A DNA stretch of 64,000 bases from Bacillus sp. 1NLA3E. Lineage in GTDB: Bacteria; Bacillota; Bacilli; Bacillales; Cytobacillaceae. The stretch covers positions 1,336,001-1,400,000 of the forward strand of contig NC_021171.1 of assembly GCF_000242895.2 (NCBI RefSeq), in the 5' to 3' direction. A model generated the notes under the pieces. That model was not told where the DNA came from, searched no databases, and saw only the letters and a program-made list of their open reading frames with translations. Below, in pieces: positions 62,082 through 64,000 of this stretch. Within the stretch, counting starts at the first letter, position 1, and each line of letters begins with the position of its first letter. A program made the translations under genes and the position numbers.

Positions 62082-63029
62082 ATGGGTAAAATGGCATTTT
62101 TGTTTCCCGGCCAAGGATCACAAACGGTTGGTATGGGAAAATCAATTTCGGACTCTTATGTAGAATCAAAAACTATTTTTGAAAAAGCGGATCAAACCTT
62201 ACATACACCATTATCTAAGCTGATTTTTGAAGGACCACAGGAAGAGTTAACCTTAACCACAAATGCCCAACCTTCATTAATGACAACAAGCATTGCTATC
62301 CTTGAGAGTTTGAAGCAATATCATATTACACCTGATTTTGTAGCCGGCCACAGCTTGGGGGAATATACAGCTCTTGTAGCTGCTGGAGCCTTTTCGTTTG
62401 AAGAAGGTGTGTATGCCGTTCGGAAACGTGGAGAGTTTATGGAAGAAGCAGTTCCAAGCGGAGAAGGAACAATGGCTGCTGTCCTTGGAATGGATCGAAA
62501 TAGTCTAACTGCTGTAACAGAAGAAGTAACCAATGAGGGGAACCCAGTTCAGCTTGCTAATTTGAATTGTCCTGGACAAATCGTCATTTCAGGATCTCGA
62601 AAAGGTGTTGAACTAGCTTCTATAAAAGCAAAAGAAGCAGGTGCAAAACGTGTACTTCCATTAGACGTTAGCGGTCCTTTCCATTCTTCATTGATGAAAC
62701 CAGCTGCCCAAAAGCTTGCAGATGTTTTGGACAAAATGACCATTAACGATGCTGGTATCCCGGTTATTGCTAATGTTTCCGCAGATGGGATGACGGATTC
62801 GGAAGAAATTAAACAAAAATTAATTGAACAATTGTATTCTCCTGTCCTTTGGGAAGATTCAGTTAATAAAATGATTGAACTTGGAGTAGATACCTTTATC
62901 GAAATTGGTCCAGGGAAAGTGTTGTCCGGGTTAGTTAAGAAAATAAACCGTTCGGTCAAAACCTTTTCTATTTCCGATCAAGAAAGCTTACTGGCAACAG
63001 TTGAAGCATTGAAGGAGGAAACAGAATGA
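62082..63029 (+). CDS. fabD: Malonyl-CoA:ACP transacylase
   Basis: Loads malonyl onto ACP. The 315 residues contain [15 protein letters not shown], the nucleophile elbow [16 protein letters not shown] (Ser near 92), [15 protein letters not shown] (catalytic His) and [15 protein letters not shown]. Overlaps fabG by ATGA. Confidence 0.98.
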   Translation: MGKMAFLFPGQGSQTVGMGKSISDSYVESKTIFEKADQTLHTPLSKLIFEGPQEELTLTTNAQPSLMTTSIAILESLKQYHITPDFVAGHSLGEYTALVAAGAFSFEEGVYAVRKRGEFMEEAVPSGEGTMAAVLGMDRNSLTAVTEEVTNEGNPVQLANLNCPGQIVISGSRKGVELASIKAKEAGAKRVLPLDVSGPFHSSLMKPAAQKLADVLDKMTINDAGIPVIANVSADGMTDSEEIKQKLIEQLYSPVLWEDSVNKMIELGVDTFIEIGPGKVLSGLVKKINRSVKTFSISDQESLLATVEALKEETE

Positions 63030-63769
63030 ATTTACAAGGGAAAGCAGCACTTGTTACGGGAGCTTCTAGAGGAATCGGTCGTGAAATTGCTTTAGAATTA
63101 GCAAGACAGGGTGCAAATGTAGCTGTAAACTATTCAGGTAGTGAGGCAAAAGCTCTTGAGGTAGTTGCTGAAATCCAAGCACTTGGTAGAGAGTCGTTTG
63201 CTATTCAATGTGATGTTGCAATAAATGAATCTGTTACGAACATGGTTAAAGCAACGATTGAACGCTTCGGTTCTCTTGATATTCTTGTCAATAATGCAGG
63301 AATCACAAGAGATAATCTCCTCATGAGAATGAAGGATGATGAGTGGGATGCGGTCATTAATACAAATTTAAAAGGAGTTTTCCTTTGTACAAGAGCAGTA
63401 ACTCGTCAAATGATGAAGCAGCGTAGCGGTCGAATTATTAACATTGCTTCAATCGTTGGGGTTATTGGAAATCCTGGTCAAGCAAATTATGTTGCTGCTA
63501 AAGCAGGAGTAATTGGCTTAACAAAAACAACAGCTAAAGAGCTTTCTTCACGTGGAATTACTGTAAATGCAGTCGCACCTGGGTTTATAACTACAGACAT
63601 GACGGATAAACTAACAGATGAAGTAAAAGAAGCGATGTTAAAGGAAATACCGCTTGCACAGTTTGGTGAGCCAAGGGATATTGCTAATGTGGTGGCTTTC
63701 CTTGCTTCTGAGGGTGGCCGTTATATGACTGGACAAACACTCCATGTTGATGGTGGAATGTTCATGTAG
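63026..63769 (+). CDS. fabG: 3-oxoacyl-ACP reductase
   Basis: NADPH-dependent ketoreductase of fatty acid elongation. The 247 residues contain the nucleotide motif [31 protein letters not shown], the Ser-Tyr-Lys triad in [20 protein letters not shown] and [26 protein letters not shown] precedes the ATG. acpP is expected just beyond the window. Confidence 0.98.
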   Translation: MNLQGKAALVTGASRGIGREIALELARQGANVAVNYSGSEAKALEVVAEIQALGRESFAIQCDVAINESVTNMVKATIERFGSLDILVNNAGITRDNLLMRMKDDEWDAVINTNLKGVFLCTRAVTRQMMKQRSGRIINIASIVGVIGNPGQANYVAAKAGVIGLTKTTAKELSSRGITVNAVAPGFITTDMTDKLTDEVKEAMLKEIPLAQFGEPRDIANVVAFLASEGGRYMTGQTLHVDGGMFM

Positions 63770-63779
63770 TTGTTTTTTT

Positions 63780-63847
63780 AAGGCTCTTTTCTAAAAAATT
63801 GTTGTTTTTTTAGTAGGTTTTGTGGAAAGAAAACCTATTAGAAGAAA
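63780..63847. repeat. AT-rich repeat flank, copy 2
   Basis: GGCTCTTTTCTAAAAAATTGTTGTTTTTTTAGTAGGTTTTGTGGAAAGAAAACCTATTAGAAGAAA is the reverse complement, with few differences, of 52437-52504. It lies against R6 and contains the AGGTTTT/AAAACCT hairpin. Confidence 0.7.
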
Positions 63848-63977
63848 GTTGATTGGAGCGGAAGGTGCGAGACTCCTGCGGGAGCTGCGGGACAGGTGAG
63901 ACCCCACAGGCGCTTAAGCGCCGAGGAGGCTCACCGCCCGCCCCGCGGAAAGCGAGCATCCTGGAGCGGAAATCAAC
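63848..63977 (-). repeat. GC-rich palindromic repeat, copy R6
   Basis: 130 bp in minus orientation with apex GGCGC-TTAA-type (GCGCTTAAGCGCC). It lies after fabG and, with R5, brackets plsX-fabD-fabG as direct repeats 2966 bp apart. Confidence 0.93.
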
Positions 63978-64000
63978 CACTCTTTTCTTTTAGTAAATAG

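Overview
The window is a core chromosomal segment of a spore-forming, low-GC Gram-positive bacterium of the Bacillaceae. Gene order follows the Bacillus subtilis murB-divIB-ftsAZ ... spoIIG-sigG ... divIVA-ileS ... pyr ... priA-prkC ... recG-fapR-fabG region almost gene for gene. The GC-rich palindromic intergenic repeats and the repeat families at about 34 kb and 37 kb look like those I associate with Neobacillus/Priestia-type genomes. The species itself cannot be fixed from the sequence.

Layout. 1-5.9 kb: cell wall and division genes (murB 3' end, divIB, ylxW, ylxX, sbp, ftsA, ftsZ). 5.9-7.2 kb: a decayed IS1182-type element. 7.3-10.2 kb: the sporulation sigma genes spoIIGA-sigE and sigG. 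10.3-14.3 kb: ylmC, then ylmD-ylmE-sepF-ylmG-ylmH, then divIVA. 14.3-17.4 kb: a T-box-controlled ileS. 17.4-18.1 kb: a second IS remnant. 18.2-20.0 kb: ylyA, lspA, rluD. 19.96-31.9 kb: the complete UMP biosynthesis operon pyrR-P-B-C-AA-AB-K-D-F-E with three PyrR attenuators. 31.9-34.5 kb: a 20-bp tandem repeat, the small spore gene csgA and rqcH on the minus strand, and two structured repeats. 34.5-51.4 kb: yloB Ca-ATPase, yloC, remA, gmk, rpoZ, coaBC, priA, def, fmt, rsmB, rlmN, prpC, prkC, rsgA, rpe. 51.5-54 kb: thiN, spoVM, a third IS remnant carrying a 51-bp tandem array, and rpmB. 54.3-64 kb: yloU, fakA (yloV), sdaAB, sdaAA, recG, and the FapR regulon operon fapR-plsX-fabD-fabG. acpP is presumably just outside the window.

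Regulation readable from sequence: a sigma-H-type site before ftsA, the unusual 22-bp-spacer spoIIG promoter, a sigma-F-type promoter before sigG, a consensus sigma-A promoter plus T-box with an AUC specifier before ileS, a promoter and three PyrR attenuators in pyr, and a FapR operator next to the fapR promoter.

I found no new defence, secondary-metabolite or other multi-gene system; the coding content is conserved core. The unexplained material is repetitive. Six full copies and several collapsed copies of a ~130-bp GC-rich palindromic element are present. Three full copies sit at the same place in three IS1182-type elements, and two lie between genes of the fatty-acid operon. In addition there are a 51-bp in-frame tandem array inside a transposase remnant, a ~20-bp tandem array, and three copies of other long hairpin repeats.
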